From Chromatiales bacterium (GTDB lineage: Bacteria; Pseudomonadota; Gammaproteobacteria; Steroidobacterales; GCA-2729495), in the NCBI GenBank assembly GCA_024234935.1, contig JACKNI010000002.1:372001-436000 (forward strand): DNA of 64,000 nt, read 5' to 3'. Positions 46,026 to 55,141 of this stretch are shown in pieces. Position 1 is the stretch's first letter; every line of letters begins with the position of its first letter. The position numbers and the translations under genes were made by a program. The notes beneath the pieces were generated by a model. That model was not told the DNA's origin. It searched no databases and saw only the letters and a program-made list of their open reading frames with translations.

Positions 46026-48524
46026 CTACGCCCCGTCCCGCAGTACTGAAACAGGCGGCTCGCTGACCGCGCGGCGCGTTGCCAGCGTACCGGCGACGCC
46101 GACGATCAGCGCACCGGCCACCAGCCCCAGCGGCCACAGCAGAGGACTCACCCCATACTCCAGCCTGAATGCATAGTGCGCCAGCGCCCAGCCGAGCGCA
46201 GTCGCGCCAAAGGCGGCGAGCGCTCCGGACAGGCTGCCCAGCGTCAGGAATTCCACCGCCACACCCTGCAGGATCTTGCGGCGCGCGGCACCCAGCGTAT
46301 GCAGGATCGCGCTCTCGAAGCGTCGCTCGTCGCGGGTGATCTGGACGGCAGCGAGCAGAACGACGAGACCGGCCAGCAGGGTAAAGACAAAGACGTATTG
46401 CACGGCGAGCGCGGCCCGGTCGATGACCGAGCGCACCTGGGCGAGGATCACTTCGAGGTCGATCACGGTCACGCCGGGGAATTCCCGCACCAGCCGGCCG
46501 AGCACCGTCACACGATCACGCGGCACGTAGACGCTGGCCAGCCAGGTCTGCGGCAGCTCGGCAGCAAGCCCGGGCGACAGCACGACGAAAAAATTCGGCT
46601 GAAAGGAATCCCACTCGACACTGCGCAGGCTGGTCACCGGCGCCTCGATGTCCTCCCCGGCCACGTTGAAGCGCAGGGTATCGCCAACGCTGACACCGAG
46701 ACTGGCGGCGAGCTTCGCATCCAGCGATACCTGCGGTGGCCCGGCGTAGTCGCTGCCCCACCATTTTCCGTCGGTCACGGTATTGCTGGCTGGCAATGCG
46801 GCGATCCAGGTCAGATTGGTCTCACGCTGCAGAAAGGCAGCACCCTGCGCGCCAGGCGCCTTGAACTCCGCAGCAGGCTGACCGTTGATGCGGGTCAGAC
46901 GACCACGGATCAGCGGCAAGGCCGTCACATCGCGACCGATCTCTGCCCTGAAAAAATCCCGCAGGCCGGGCAACTGCCCGGGCTCGATATTGATCATGAA
47001 GTGATTCGGCGCGGTGGCCGGCAGGGTCTCTTCCCAGGCGGAAAGAATATCGTTGCGCACCACACCGAGCAGCAACAGCACCATCAGGCTCAGGCCGAAC
47101 GCCACGATCTGCACGATGCTTTCCGGACCACGCCGCGAGATGTTCGCAAGACCATAGCGCCAGGCGATTCCCGCCGCGCCGCGGAACCGACCCAGGGCCT
47201 GCACCAGCAGCCAGCCGATACCGCCGGCAATCAGCGCCATGCCCACCAGGCCACCGGCAATCAGTCCCACCAGCAGCGCATCCCTGACGATCACGAAGAC
47301 CAGCGCGCCGATGGCCACAAGCGCCGTGCCGAATGTGGCCAGCGCGCCGAGACGCGGCGCCGGCAAGTCCTTGCGCAGCACCCGCAGCGGCGGCGTGGAG
47401 CCAAGACGCAGCAGATGCGGCAAGGCGAAACCGATGACAACCGTCGCAGCAGTCAGGATGCCGAGCAGAAAGGGCTGCCCCGATGCAGGCGGCAGCACAA
47501 ATCCGACCAGCTCCGCAGCGATCACGGCGAGCCCGTACTGCGCGCCATAACCGAGCAGCACGCCCAGCACCGAGGTCGCAACGATGATCAGGCCGAGCTC
47601 GCCCATGGTCACGGCAACGACGAAACGCTGGCTTGCGCCCAGCGTTTTCAGCAAGGCGATGTTGTCCAGATGTCGCATCGCGTAGCGGCGAGCGGCCATC
47701 GCCGCAGCCACCGCGGCGAGTATCACCGTCACCAGTGAGGCCAGCGTCAGGAAGCGCTGCGCGCGATCGATGGCCGCATTGATCTGCTCGCCGGCATCCT
47801 CGCGGCCGCGAATGCTGGTATCCGGCCGCAGGCGCGGCTCGATGCTGGCGCGGAACTTCGCGATCCGTGCATCGCTGCCGGCATACATCTGCTGCCATGT
47901 GACGCGGCTGCCGGGCTTCACCACGCCCATCACCGGCACGTCATCCAGGTTCACCATCAGCCCCGGCGCGAGATTGACGAAGCCGATGTTCTGGTCCGGC
48001 TTGTACTGCAGGACCTGCGTGATGCGCAGCGACCGGTTGCCGACGGTCAATGTCGCGCCGACGTCGATACCGAGACGCCCGAGCAGACCGGGCTCCGCCC
48101 AGGCTTCACCCGGCGCGGGAATGCCCTCTGCCGGCCGGCCGCCGCCAAACAGCGTATCGGCAATGGTGAGCTGGCCGCGCAGAGGGTAGCCATCGCTCAC
48201 TGCATCGACGGCCGCCAGCGCAGTTTCCTCGCCAAAGAGCACGACGGTGGGAAAAGCCAGCGTCTCGGCAGTTGCGAGCCCCAGTTCCCGCGCCTCGGCC
48301 TGAAAATCCGGCGGCAACGGCGCGGCCGAGCGCAGCACCAGGTCGGCGGCGAGGACCTGGCTGGCCTGCTCCTTCATGGAGGTGCCGACGCGATCAGTGA
48401 AAAAACTCACTGCTGTCATGGCGGTGACAGCCAGCACGATCGCGGCGAGCAGTACCGACAGTTCGCCGGCGCGCAGATCCCTGACGAAGGCGCGCCAGGC
48501 AAAGACCGGTACCTTGAGGTTCAT
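46026..48524 (-). CDS. ybbP: ABC transporter permease, YbbP/FtsX-like
   Basis: An 832-residue MacB/FtsX-type permease with about ten transmembrane helices in the usual layout: one N-terminal helix (LSVLLAAIVLAVTAMTAVSFF), a large periplasmic domain, a central helix bundle (about residues 255-510) and a final three-helix FtsX domain (VFVFTLLAGLVVLLAAVQITRDE onward). YbbAP-type exporters are thought to work on lipids or hydrophobic effectors together with TesA. The start overlaps ybbA by four bases. Confidence 0.93.
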   Translation of the reverse strand: MNLKVPVFAWRAFVRDLRAGELSVLLAAIVLAVTAMTAVSFFTDRVGTSMKEQASQVLAADLVLRSAAPLPPDFQAEARELGLATAETLAFPTVVLFGEETALAAVDAVSDGYPLRGQLTIADTLFGGGRPAEGIPAPGEAWAEPGLLGRLGIDVGATLTVGNRSLRITQVLQYKPDQNIGFVNLAPGLMVNLDDVPVMGVVKPGSRVTWQQMYAGSDARIAKFRASIEPRLRPDTSIRGREDAGEQINAAIDRAQRFLTLASLVTVILAAVAAAMAARRYAMRHLDNIALLKTLGASQRFVVAVTMGELGLIIVATSVLGVLLGYGAQYGLAVIAAELVGFVLPPASGQPFLLGILTAATVVIGFALPHLLRLGSTPPLRVLRKDLPAPRLGALATFGTALVAIGALVFVIVRDALLVGLIAGGLVGMALIAGGIGWLLVQALGRFRGAAGIAWRYGLANISRRGPESIVQIVAFGLSLMVLLLLGVVRNDILSAWEETLPATAPNHFMINIEPGQLPGLRDFFRAEIGRDVTALPLIRGRLTRINGQPAAEFKAPGAQGAAFLQRETNLTWIAALPASNTVTDGKWWGSDYAGPPQVSLDAKLAASLGVSVGDTLRFNVAGEDIEAPVTSLRSVEWDSFQPNFFVVLSPGLAAELPQTWLASVYVPRDRVTVLGRLVREFPGVTVIDLEVILAQVRSVIDRAALAVQYVFVFTLLAGLVVLLAAVQITRDERRFESAILHTLGAARRKILQGVAVEFLTLGSLSGALAAFGATALGWALAHYAFRLEYGVSPLLWPLGLVAGALIVGVAGTLATRRAVSEPPVSVLRDGA

Positions 48525-49207
48525 GGCAGGATCTTGCCCGCGACCAGCTGGATGGTGCGATCACAGCGCTCGGCCAGTTCGCGCTGATGGGTAACGAGCA
48601 CCAGCGTGGTGCGCGCTTCGGCATTGAGATCGAAGAGCAACTGCCCGATGCGCTCGCCGGTGGCGGTGTCGAGGTTGCCGGTGGGCTCGTCGGCGAACAG
48701 CACCTCCGGTCGCGTGACGAAGGCCCGGGCGATGGCCACGCGTTGCTGCTCACCACCGGAGAGCTGACGCGGATAGTGGCCGAGCCGGGCACCGAGACCG
48801 ATGTTCGCCAGGGTCTCGCGCGCCATTGCCGCCGCCTTCGCCTCACCCGCCAGCTCGAGCGGCAACATCACGTTTTCCAGTGCGGTGAGCGATTGCAGCA
48901 GATGAAAGGACTGGAACACGAAGCCGACGCGTCGTGCGCGCAAGGCAGCCCGGCCATCTTCATTCAGCGCAGTGAGCTCCGTCCCGCACAACCAGACCTT
49001 GCCCCGCGTCGGACGATCGAGTCCGGCGAGCAGGGCCAGCAGCGTGGTCTTGCCGGCGCCCGAGGGCCCGACCAGTGCCACCGATTCACCCCGCACGATG
49101 GCGAGATCAATGCCGTCGAGGATGGTCAGCGTCCCTTCCGGACTGCTAACCTCTTTTACCAGTCCCGCTGCACGCAGCACGGCATCACTATCCATGCGAT
49201 CCGCCAT
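48521..49207 (-). CDS. ybbA: ABC transporter ATP-binding protein, YbbA/LolD-like
   Basis: A 228-residue ABC ATPase with Walker A VGPSGAGKTT, Q-loop VFQSFHLL, signature LSGGEQQRVAIARAF and Walker B VLFADEPTGNLD, followed by the H-loop THQRE. It energises the YbbP permease. A later start at 49195 is possible and has a slightly better upstream GGCGGA. The gene is divergent from tesA, an arrangement kept in E. coli and Pseudomonas. Confidence 0.94.
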   Translation of the reverse strand: MADRMDSDAVLRAAGLVKEVSSPEGTLTILDGIDLAIVRGESVALVGPSGAGKTTLLALLAGLDRPTRGKVWLCGTELTALNEDGRAALRARRVGFVFQSFHLLQSLTALENVMLPLELAGEAKAAAMARETLANIGLGARLGHYPRQLSGGEQQRVAIARAFVTRPEVLFADEPTGNLDTATGERIGQLLFDLNAEARTTLVLVTHQRELAERCDRTIQLVAGKILP

Positions 49208-49226
49208 TCATAAAAACCCGTCATTC

Positions 49227-49874
49227 ATGCGCCAGGCGCTCTTTGCCGCCATCGCCCTGCTGTTGTTGACGTCAGTTGTGCAGGCTGCGGCGGCAGACCG
49301 CAACCCCACCGTGCTGATACTCGGCGACAGCCTCAGTGCAGGCTACGGCATGAGCGAACAGGAATCCTGGGTGTCCCTGCTCCGCGACCGGCTGGCAGCC
49401 AGAGGGTACGGCTATGAGGTGGTCAACGCCAGCCTCAGCGGTGATACCACGGGCGGCGGTCTGAGTCGCCTGCCACGCGCACTGGCGCTTCATCGACCGG
49501 CCATCGTCATCATCGAACTGGGCGGCAACGACGGGCTGCGCGGCACGCCGATCAAGGTCGTGCGCGGCAACCTGGCGAAAATGATCGAACTGAGTCGTGA
49601 AGCCGGCGCTGAAGTCATCCTTGCCGGCATGCAGATTCCCACCAACTACGGCAGCCGCTATACCGCGGCCTTCACGGCTGTCTATCCCGAACTGGCAAGA
49701 CAGTACCGGGTGGATCTGGTCGAATTCTTTCTCGAGCGTGTCGCGCTGGATCTGGAACTGATCCAGCCCGACGGCATACATCCAACCGCGGAAGCGCAGC
49801 CCCTGCTGCTCGACAACGTCTGGCCGGTACTGGAAAAGAAACTCAGGAAGCTGCCGAAAACCGCTGCGCGATAG
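49227..49874 (+). CDS. tesA: Multifunctional acyl-CoA thioesterase I / lysophospholipase (TesA-like arylesterase)
   Basis: A 215-residue SGNH hydrolase exported through a signal peptide (ALFAAIALLLLTSVVQAAAA). Block I GDSLSAGYGM contains the nucleophile Ser; block III is ELGGNDGLRG; block V DGIHPTAEAQ supplies Asp and His. TesA cleaves acyl-CoA, esters and lysophospholipids in the periplasm. The ATG at 49227 gives the best signal peptide. The 3' end overlaps convergent pyrF by 32 bp, unusually long for this window. Confidence 0.94.
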   Translation: MRQALFAAIALLLLTSVVQAAAADRNPTVLILGDSLSAGYGMSEQESWVSLLRDRLAARGYGYEVVNASLSGDTTGGGLSRLPRALALHRPAIVIIELGGNDGLRGTPIKVVRGNLAKMIELSREAGAEVILAGMQIPTNYGSRYTAAFTAVYPELARQYRVDLVEFFLERVALDLELIQPDGIHPTAEAQPLLLDNVWPVLEKKLRKLPKTAAR

Positions 49875-50562
49875 TCTGCTGGATGGCCTCGGCAGCAGCG
49901 CGTGGATCCTTGGCATCGCGGATCGGGCGGCCGACCACGATGTAGTTGGCGCCGTCGGCAAAGGCCTGCTCGACGGTGACCACGCGCTTCTGGTCATCGC
50001 TCGGCCGGTTCTCGACCGGCCGGATGCCGGGCGTCACGACCAGCAGGCGTTTGTCGATGGCCCGGCGCATGGCGGGCAGCTCGAGCCCGGACGCGACCAC
50101 ACCGTCACAGCCCGCCTCCAGCGCGCGCCGCGCCCGCGACAGCACCAGTGCTTCCACATCGCACTTGAAACCGAGATCGTCGAGATCACCCCGGTCGAGG
50201 CTGGTAAGCACCGTCACCGCCAGGATCTTCAGCTCACCCTTGGCCGCAGCGGCCGCTTCCATGATGCCCTGGTTGCCGTGCACGGTGGCAAAGGTAATGC
50301 CGCGCTTCGCCAGCAGCGACACAGCACGGCTGACCGTGGCCGGTACATCGAAGAACTTCAGGTCAGCAAAGACCTTCTTGTTCCGCTTCAGCAGCCACTC
50401 GACCAGCTCGAAGTAACCACCCGCTGCCATCAGTTCCAGCCCGACCTTGTAGAAAGTCACCGCGTCGCCGAGTTGCTCCACCAGCTGCCGGGCTGCGGTG
50501 GCATCCGGTACGTCGAGGGCAAAGATGAGGCGGTCACGGGGGTTGATCGTTGAGGTGCTCAT
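49843..50562 (-). CDS. pyrF: Orotidine 5'-phosphate decarboxylase
   Basis: Catalyses OMP to UMP, the last step of de novo pyrimidine synthesis. The 239-residue protein shows LIFALDVPDATAARQLVEQL, the active-site KVFADLKFFDVPATVS (Asp-Lys-Asp array; the common FHDIP is FFDVP here), VHGNQGIMEAA and the phosphate-binding TPGIRP plus GANYIVVGRPI. Start at ATG 50562 (MSTSTIN) preferred over 50583. Its last 32 bases are antisense to tesA. Confidence 0.96.
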   Translation of the reverse strand: MSTSTINPRDRLIFALDVPDATAARQLVEQLGDAVTFYKVGLELMAAGGYFELVEWLLKRNKKVFADLKFFDVPATVSRAVSLLAKRGITFATVHGNQGIMEAAAAAKGELKILAVTVLTSLDRGDLDDLGFKCDVEALVLSRARRALEAGCDGVVASGLELPAMRRAIDKRLLVVTPGIRPVENRPSDDQKRVVTVEQAFADGANYIVVGRPIRDAKDPRAAAEAIQQTIAQRFSAAS

Positions 50563-50702
50563 TGCAGCGTCCGGAGCAGGCAAGGGCGTACATTCTAAGA
50601 CAACAAATACTTGTGCGACTGGACATAAGCATCTATGCGGCGATGCAAAGCCGGGATAGATTTGCTCCCGACATTTGCTTCCCCGCCCTGGAGAACGGTT
50701 TC

Positions 50703-51728
50703 ATGACTCGTCACGCTGCTGCATCACTGTCGATTGTGTTCCTGGCCGGCCTGTCCGCCGCAACGATTCAGGCGGCAACCCCGGGCGAAGCGGATGGTTA
50801 CTCCGCAACCAGCGCACACGCAGCTTACCGGCCCTATCCGGGAGCGCCCGAGATCCAGGACAACCACAGCCAGGACAGTCCCTATACAAGTGCATCTGCA
50901 ACCACGGGTATCCTCACTGACAGCAACAGCAGCGCAGCCCTGGAAGGCTCGCCCTTCACCACCACGCAGAGTGCTGCCCTGGGCTCGGCCAGTGCCGCGC
51001 TGATGGGTGTGCACGCCGGTGTTGCCGTGACCACCGGTGGCGGCAATTTGAACTCCGGATCCGGTACCGCCGAGACTACAGTCAGCTGGTGGGATGGCGT
51101 CGTGATCAACAAGGCTGGACTGACGGGCCAGTCCGGCTACTTCACGGCCAGCCTGATACTCGACGGCAATCTGTTCGTGCAGGCCGAGAACCAGACCGCC
51201 AGCAATACAGAGAGCGCCTTCGCCACTTTGTCCGTCAAGGGCACCGGGCTTGCACCCATGGGTACCGGTGCAGTCCCTGCAGGGCAGTGTCTCAGCGCGG
51301 CGGCTTACTGTGCATACGCCTTCGCGGGCGCCTCCAATATCGGCGGCGCACCCCCCAGCGGTTACTACGAGTTCGGGGCTTTGTCGGTGCTTGTCCCCTT
51401 CACCTTTGGTCAGGAGTTTTACCTGGGATATACGCTCAAGGCCAAAGCCACCGCCCAGGCGATTTCATGGGATGAGCTGGCAGTCGCCGGTTCGGCCACC
51501 GGCCTCGCAAACTATGCGCACACACTCTCCTGGAGCGGTATCAGCGGCGTGTTCCGCAGCGGCGGTGCGCCGGTGGTGGACTTCAACCTGGAATCGGGCA
51601 GCGGCGTCGATTACCGGCTTGCCACGGCATCACCGGTACCGCTGCCTGCCACCAACTTCATGCTGCTGACGGGGCTTTCCGCACTGGGTGCCTGGCGACG
51701 CTGGCGGCGACGCTGCTTGATTGGTTGA
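50703..51728 (+). CDS. VPLPA-CTERM sorting domain protein
   Basis: A 341-residue secreted protein. Signal peptide: AAASLSIVFLAGLSAATIQAA. The body is Ala/Gly/Ser/Thr-rich with no recognised domain and two Cys (GQCLSAAAYC). The C-terminus VPLPATNFMLLTGLSALGAW then RRWRRR is a textbook VPLPA-CTERM signal: motif, helix, Arg cluster. It should be cut and anchored or released by an exosortase encoded elsewhere. GGAGAA eight bases before ATG 50703 supports the start. Divergent from pyrF; convergent, nine bases apart, with the FmdE-like gene. Confidence 0.88.
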   Translation: MTRHAAASLSIVFLAGLSAATIQAATPGEADGYSATSAHAAYRPYPGAPEIQDNHSQDSPYTSASATTGILTDSNSSAALEGSPFTTTQSAALGSASAALMGVHAGVAVTTGGGNLNSGSGTAETTVSWWDGVVINKAGLTGQSGYFTASLILDGNLFVQAENQTASNTESAFATLSVKGTGLAPMGTGAVPAGQCLSAAAYCAYAFAGASNIGGAPPSGYYEFGALSVLVPFTFGQEFYLGYTLKAKATAQAISWDELAVAGSATGLANYAHTLSWSGISGVFRSGGAPVVDFNLESGSGVDYRLATASPVPLPATNFMLLTGLSALGAWRRWRRRCLIG

Positions 51729-51737
51729 CTTCGAAAC

Positions 51738-52358
51738 TCATGCCGGTTGCAGCCGGATGATCGTCGGATCGTCTGCAAACTCGAGCAGCAGACGACGCAC
51801 GCGATCCTGCCAGAGCGCCTGAAACTCCTTGCATTCCGCAGCACTCGCCTGCCCGGCGAGACACGAGCGCATCAGCTCAGCCATGCGCGGAACACCGGGA
51901 ATGGATGACAGATCGGCAGCGACTTCAACTGCTGCGCCGCTGTCCAGGCGCGTGAATCGCAGCGCACCGTGAGTCAGCGGCTGGCTGAAGTACAGCTTGT
52001 TGCGGCGGTTGAACTGACCGGCCAGGCCACGAAAGCCGGTATCGCTCGTCGCTCCGGTAATGAGCGTCGCGATGCTCGCGATCACCCCGGCTACGCCGGC
52101 ATCGTGGGCTTCCGCGAGGTCGACGCGGATGTCGCCACGTACTGGCAGATCATCACCGTAGAGCGCGGCCAGCGCCGCACGCGTCATCAGGAAGGCCGAG
52201 GCAACGGTCGGGCAACTGTGGCCGGCAAGCCGGACCGCATCAGCGTAGCGGTACTCGAATACACCGCCGGCAGCAGCACCGAGGAAGTCGGCGAGCGGGT
52301 CGCGTACGGTGATCACCGGGGCCTGGCCGTAGAAACCGGGAAATGCAGAAACGGGCAT
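51738..52358 (-). CDS. FmdE-like domain protein of unknown function
   Basis: A 206-residue soluble protein. The core YADAVRLAGHSCPTVASAFL with LPVRGDIRVDLAEAHDAGV and NRRNKLYFSQPLTHG recalls the FmdE family (formylmethanofuran dehydrogenase subunit E-like), in which a GHxCP motif lies at the N-terminus and may bind metal. No methanofuran genes are here. It is 24 bp downstream of the DUF3365 cytochrome gene on the same strand, so the two probably form an operon. The family assignment is moderate; the role is unknown. Confidence 0.65.
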   Translation of the reverse strand: MPVSAFPGFYGQAPVITVRDPLADFLGAAAGGVFEYRYADAVRLAGHSCPTVASAFLMTRAALAALYGDDLPVRGDIRVDLAEAHDAGVAGVIASIATLITGATSDTGFRGLAGQFNRRNKLYFSQPLTHGALRFTRLDSGAAVEVAADLSSIPGVPRMAELMRSCLAGQASAAECKEFQALWQDRVRRLLLEFADDPTIIRLQPA

Positions 52359-52382
52359 GGCGAGACTCCGAAGCGCCAGGGT

Positions 52383-53360
52383 CTATGGCGACGCCAACTG
52401 GCGCTGCAGGGAAAACGCACCGCGCAGTTCGCCCGCAGCATAGCCCGTGGCGGCATCGTGCGGGTAGTCGCGCTCAAGCGCGGCACGCAGCGCCGGCGGC
52501 TCTGACTCCGGTGCGCCGTGACAGGCCAGACACTGGGGTGCCGTGACGATCGCTTTCATGTAACGCACGGACTGGCCCTGCGGGCCCTCGGCGACCTCCA
52601 GCGTGTCGATCTGCTTCGCCGCTTCACCGTCCTGCAGACGTTGCTGAAACTGCGCCAGGCCGCGCTGCTCCCAGGCATCGGGCATGCCGGTCAGCGGATT
52701 ACGCACGCGGGTGCCGACGCGCTTCACTTGCCAGCCGCTCCGGCGCGACAGGCGGCTCGCGATGGCCGGCGCTTCGTCCCGGCATACGGCGATGGCATTG
52801 ACCGGTCCACCGGCCTGCATCGCCGCCTGGAGTTTTCCGGCCAGCTCCTGCTGGAACTGTGCGGCCAGCGCCGCTGGCGCGGCGATGCCGCCGGCTTCCC
52901 ATCCCGGATGGGCAAAATACTGTGGGTACTGATCGAGCGCATGCTGGATACGCGAAAGACCATCGGTCGATGGCGACTCACCGGCAAGCGCGGCCGCGCC
53001 CTGCAGCATGCCGGCAATCAGTACGTGCAGCACCGCATCGGCTTCCGGCTCAAGCTTGCAGTTGCGGATCAGTTCATCGACCTGGTGACGTATTTCCCCC
53101 GCGAGCTGGCGCGAGTCAGCGGGGTTAGGAGCTGCGCCGGCAGCAACCGCCGCCTGTGGCGCCGCGACCAGATTGCGGATCTGTTCCATGCCACGGCGCA
53201 GTGGCGCATCGGTCGCCCACTTTGCGCCATGGTCCAGCAGCAGCGCACCGCCCGCAGCATCGTCGTGCTCATGTTGGGCAAAACCGCTGAATGGCGCGCC
53301 CAGCAGGATTCCGGCCAGTATCAGGCCGCGCAGTGCCCACAAACCCTTTCCTTGCTGCAT
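52383..53360 (-). CDS. Periplasmic monoheme c-type cytochrome with DnrO-like and DUF3365 domains
   Basis: A 325-residue exported protein (signal peptide GLWALRGLILAGILLGAPFS ending before QHEH). Residues about 30-150 resemble DnrO-type proteins: HGAKWATDAPLRRGMEQIRN, CKLEPEADAVLH, YFAHPGW. Residues about 155-325 form a DUF3365 (Tll0287-like) domain with VCRDEAPAIAS and one heme c site, CLACHG. DUF3365 proteins are heme sensors or redox proteins. GAGGG eight bases before ATG 53360 fixes the start. Operon with the FmdE-like gene. The two-domain arrangement is unusual in my experience; no function is assigned. Confidence 0.8.
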   Translation of the reverse strand: MQQGKGLWALRGLILAGILLGAPFSGFAQHEHDDAAGGALLLDHGAKWATDAPLRRGMEQIRNLVAAPQAAVAAGAAPNPADSRQLAGEIRHQVDELIRNCKLEPEADAVLHVLIAGMLQGAAALAGESPSTDGLSRIQHALDQYPQYFAHPGWEAGGIAAPAALAAQFQQELAGKLQAAMQAGGPVNAIAVCRDEAPAIASRLSRRSGWQVKRVGTRVRNPLTGMPDAWEQRGLAQFQQRLQDGEAAKQIDTLEVAEGPQGQSVRYMKAIVTAPQCLACHGAPESEPPALRAALERDYPHDAATGYAAGELRGAFSLQRQLASP

Positions 53361-53410
53361 GTCGGTTGCCCTCATGGCCATAGGTCCGAAGTCCGGCAAG
53401 CACGGGGCAA

Positions 53411-55141
53411 TCAGACCCCGGACCGGTCTCGCGCTGGATACAGCGATGGTAGCCCATCGTGGTCTGCCCGCACCGGCCGGGCGACAAATTGCGGGCCGGC
53501 GTGAAACGCCTCGCGCAGCTGTTCCAGGGTTTTCTGTTTATCACTGCCGCCGCTGGCCCACAGGCTGCGTTCGAGTGCCTCGATGGCAGTGCGTTGCCGT
53601 GCATCGCCCAGTTTCGACTTGAGCGCGCCGAGCGACGCACTGGCCGGCGAGGTCGTGGCGCGGAGCGCGGCGGCGATCTGGTGCAGCTCACCGCTGCCGA
53701 GTGCGCGCTGCAGCTCAGGCAGGGCATCTTCGGCGCGCGCGCCGGACGCCTGCAGGACGGCGACCGCGGATTCGGGCTTGCGGCCGCGTCGCCAGCCCCA
53801 GGCCAATGCCAGCACGAGGGCAAGGACGAGGCCGCCCGTCAGCGCCTGCCACAGCCTCAGGGTCGTGACATCGTCCGGCGCAGCGCTGTTTGCGGCCGCT
53901 CCATTTGCTTGCCCGTCGGGTGTGACCGGTACGGGTGCCACCACCGGCGGGACAGCCGGTGCCGGCGGCACAGCCCCGGTGCTGCCGGGTTGCGTGACGA
54001 CACCGGGGGTCACATTGACCGTCATGCCCGGTACCGTCTCTGTCGCAGCCTGATCGGTCGTCGCGTTCCAGTAGTCCAGGCGCATTTCCGGCAGCTGCAG
54101 GCTGCCGGCGCGCGCGGGCACCACCGCAAAGCGGCGCGTCACCGTCGCCTCGGGGCGACCATCGACGATGTCATCGTGGCTCTGCTGCGGTTCCGGGAAC
54201 ACCTGGGCGCCGGGAATGGCCGGCAACTGCAGTTCAGGCAACTGGACGGCTGTCGCGCCCTCCGCAAACAGGCTGTATTCGAGCATCAGCGGCTCACCCG
54301 CGCGCACTTCGCCGACCACATCCTTGCGGCTGAGGCTGAGACGGTCAGCGACCAGCCACGGTGTGGGCGCACCCGCCGGCAGCGGCCGCACCTCCAGCGT
54401 TTCCTGTCTGCCGACCTGGCTGACCGGGGCGAGATTATTGAAAAAGCCGATCGCGTTGTTGCTGCGCGCGCGGCCGCGAAAGCGGGGCGGCGGCAGTGTC
54501 ATCGGGCCACTCTTTTCCGGCGTCAGCAGATAGTGGCGCTCGAGTACCCGGAAGCGCCGGCCATCGATGTACTGCTCGCTGGTCTGGTCTTCGCCGACCT
54601 GCTCAAGGCTCGCGTTTTCCGGCGCATTGACCTCGACCTGGCCTTCCACGAGAGGCACGGCGTAGTACAGGCGCACGGTATAGCCGACGACCTGCTGCAC
54701 CCGGGGCTCGTGCGTTGAAAGTCCGGTTTCGAAATAGATCTGGTCGCCTCGCTGTGCCGATCCCGGGGTGGCCGGTGTCACGGTCAGCGAAAGTGCCTGC
54801 GTACTGCCATTGCCGACCTTGATTGGCGGAATCGTGTAGACACCGGATGCACGTGGCTCGAGGATCACCTCATAGCTGATGTGCGACTCGGTCTGCCAGT
54901 TCCGGATGGTCGTACTGGTACTGCTGGACTGGCCGCGCAGATCGAAGTCTTTCTGCAGGGCGCTGAAGTCAGGCGCGGTGTTCCCGTCGCCTTCGGCTTC
55001 CACATGCAGCGTGGTGCTTTCGCCGAGTGCGATGCGCTCCGGCTGCAGCCATGCGCGCGGCGCCGCCGACACGCTGATGGCCGTGAGCAACAGGCAGAGA
55101 AACATGCCCTGGCGCACACAGCGGGCGGCGAGCCGGTTCAT
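53411..55141 (-). CDS. batD: BatD family protein
   Basis: A 576-residue protein with signal peptide (GMFLCLLLTAISVSAAPRAW), several immunoglobulin-like oxygen-tolerance (BatD) domains starting LQPERIALGESTTLHVEAEG, and one C-terminal transmembrane helix (about residues 425-445, LTGGLVLALVLALAWGW) before a cytoplasmic tail. Bat proteins were named from Bacteroides aerotolerance; in other bacteria they act in envelope stress resistance. ATG 55141 overlaps the batBC stop by four bases, with AGGAGAAGGGAG upstream. Last gene of the moxR operon. Confidence 0.9.
   Translation of the reverse strand: MNRLAARCVRQGMFLCLLLTAISVSAAPRAWLQPERIALGESTTLHVEAEGDGNTAPDFSALQKDFDLRGQSSSTSTTIRNWQTESHISYEVILEPRASGVYTIPPIKVGNGSTQALSLTVTPATPGSAQRGDQIYFETGLSTHEPRVQQVVGYTVRLYYAVPLVEGQVEVNAPENASLEQVGEDQTSEQYIDGRRFRVLERHYLLTPEKSGPMTLPPPRFRGRARSNNAIGFFNNLAPVSQVGRQETLEVRPLPAGAPTPWLVADRLSLSRKDVVGEVRAGEPLMLEYSLFAEGATAVQLPELQLPAIPGAQVFPEPQQSHDDIVDGRPEATVTRRFAVVPARAGSLQLPEMRLDYWNATTDQAATETVPGMTVNVTPGVVTQPGSTGAVPPAPAVPPVVAPVPVTPDGQANGAAANSAAPDDVTTLRLWQALTGGLVLALVLALAWGWRRGRKPESAVAVLQASGARAEDALPELQRALGSGELHQIAAALRATTSPASASLGALKSKLGDARQRTAIEALERSLWASGGSDKQKTLEQLREAFHAGPQFVARPVRADHDGLPSLYPARDRSGV

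Noticed and set aside
50652..50665. Possible sigma-54 promoter before the second CTERM gene (GG ... TTTGC)
   Set aside because: The GG and GC doublets are nine, not ten, bases apart, and the TGGCA part is missing.
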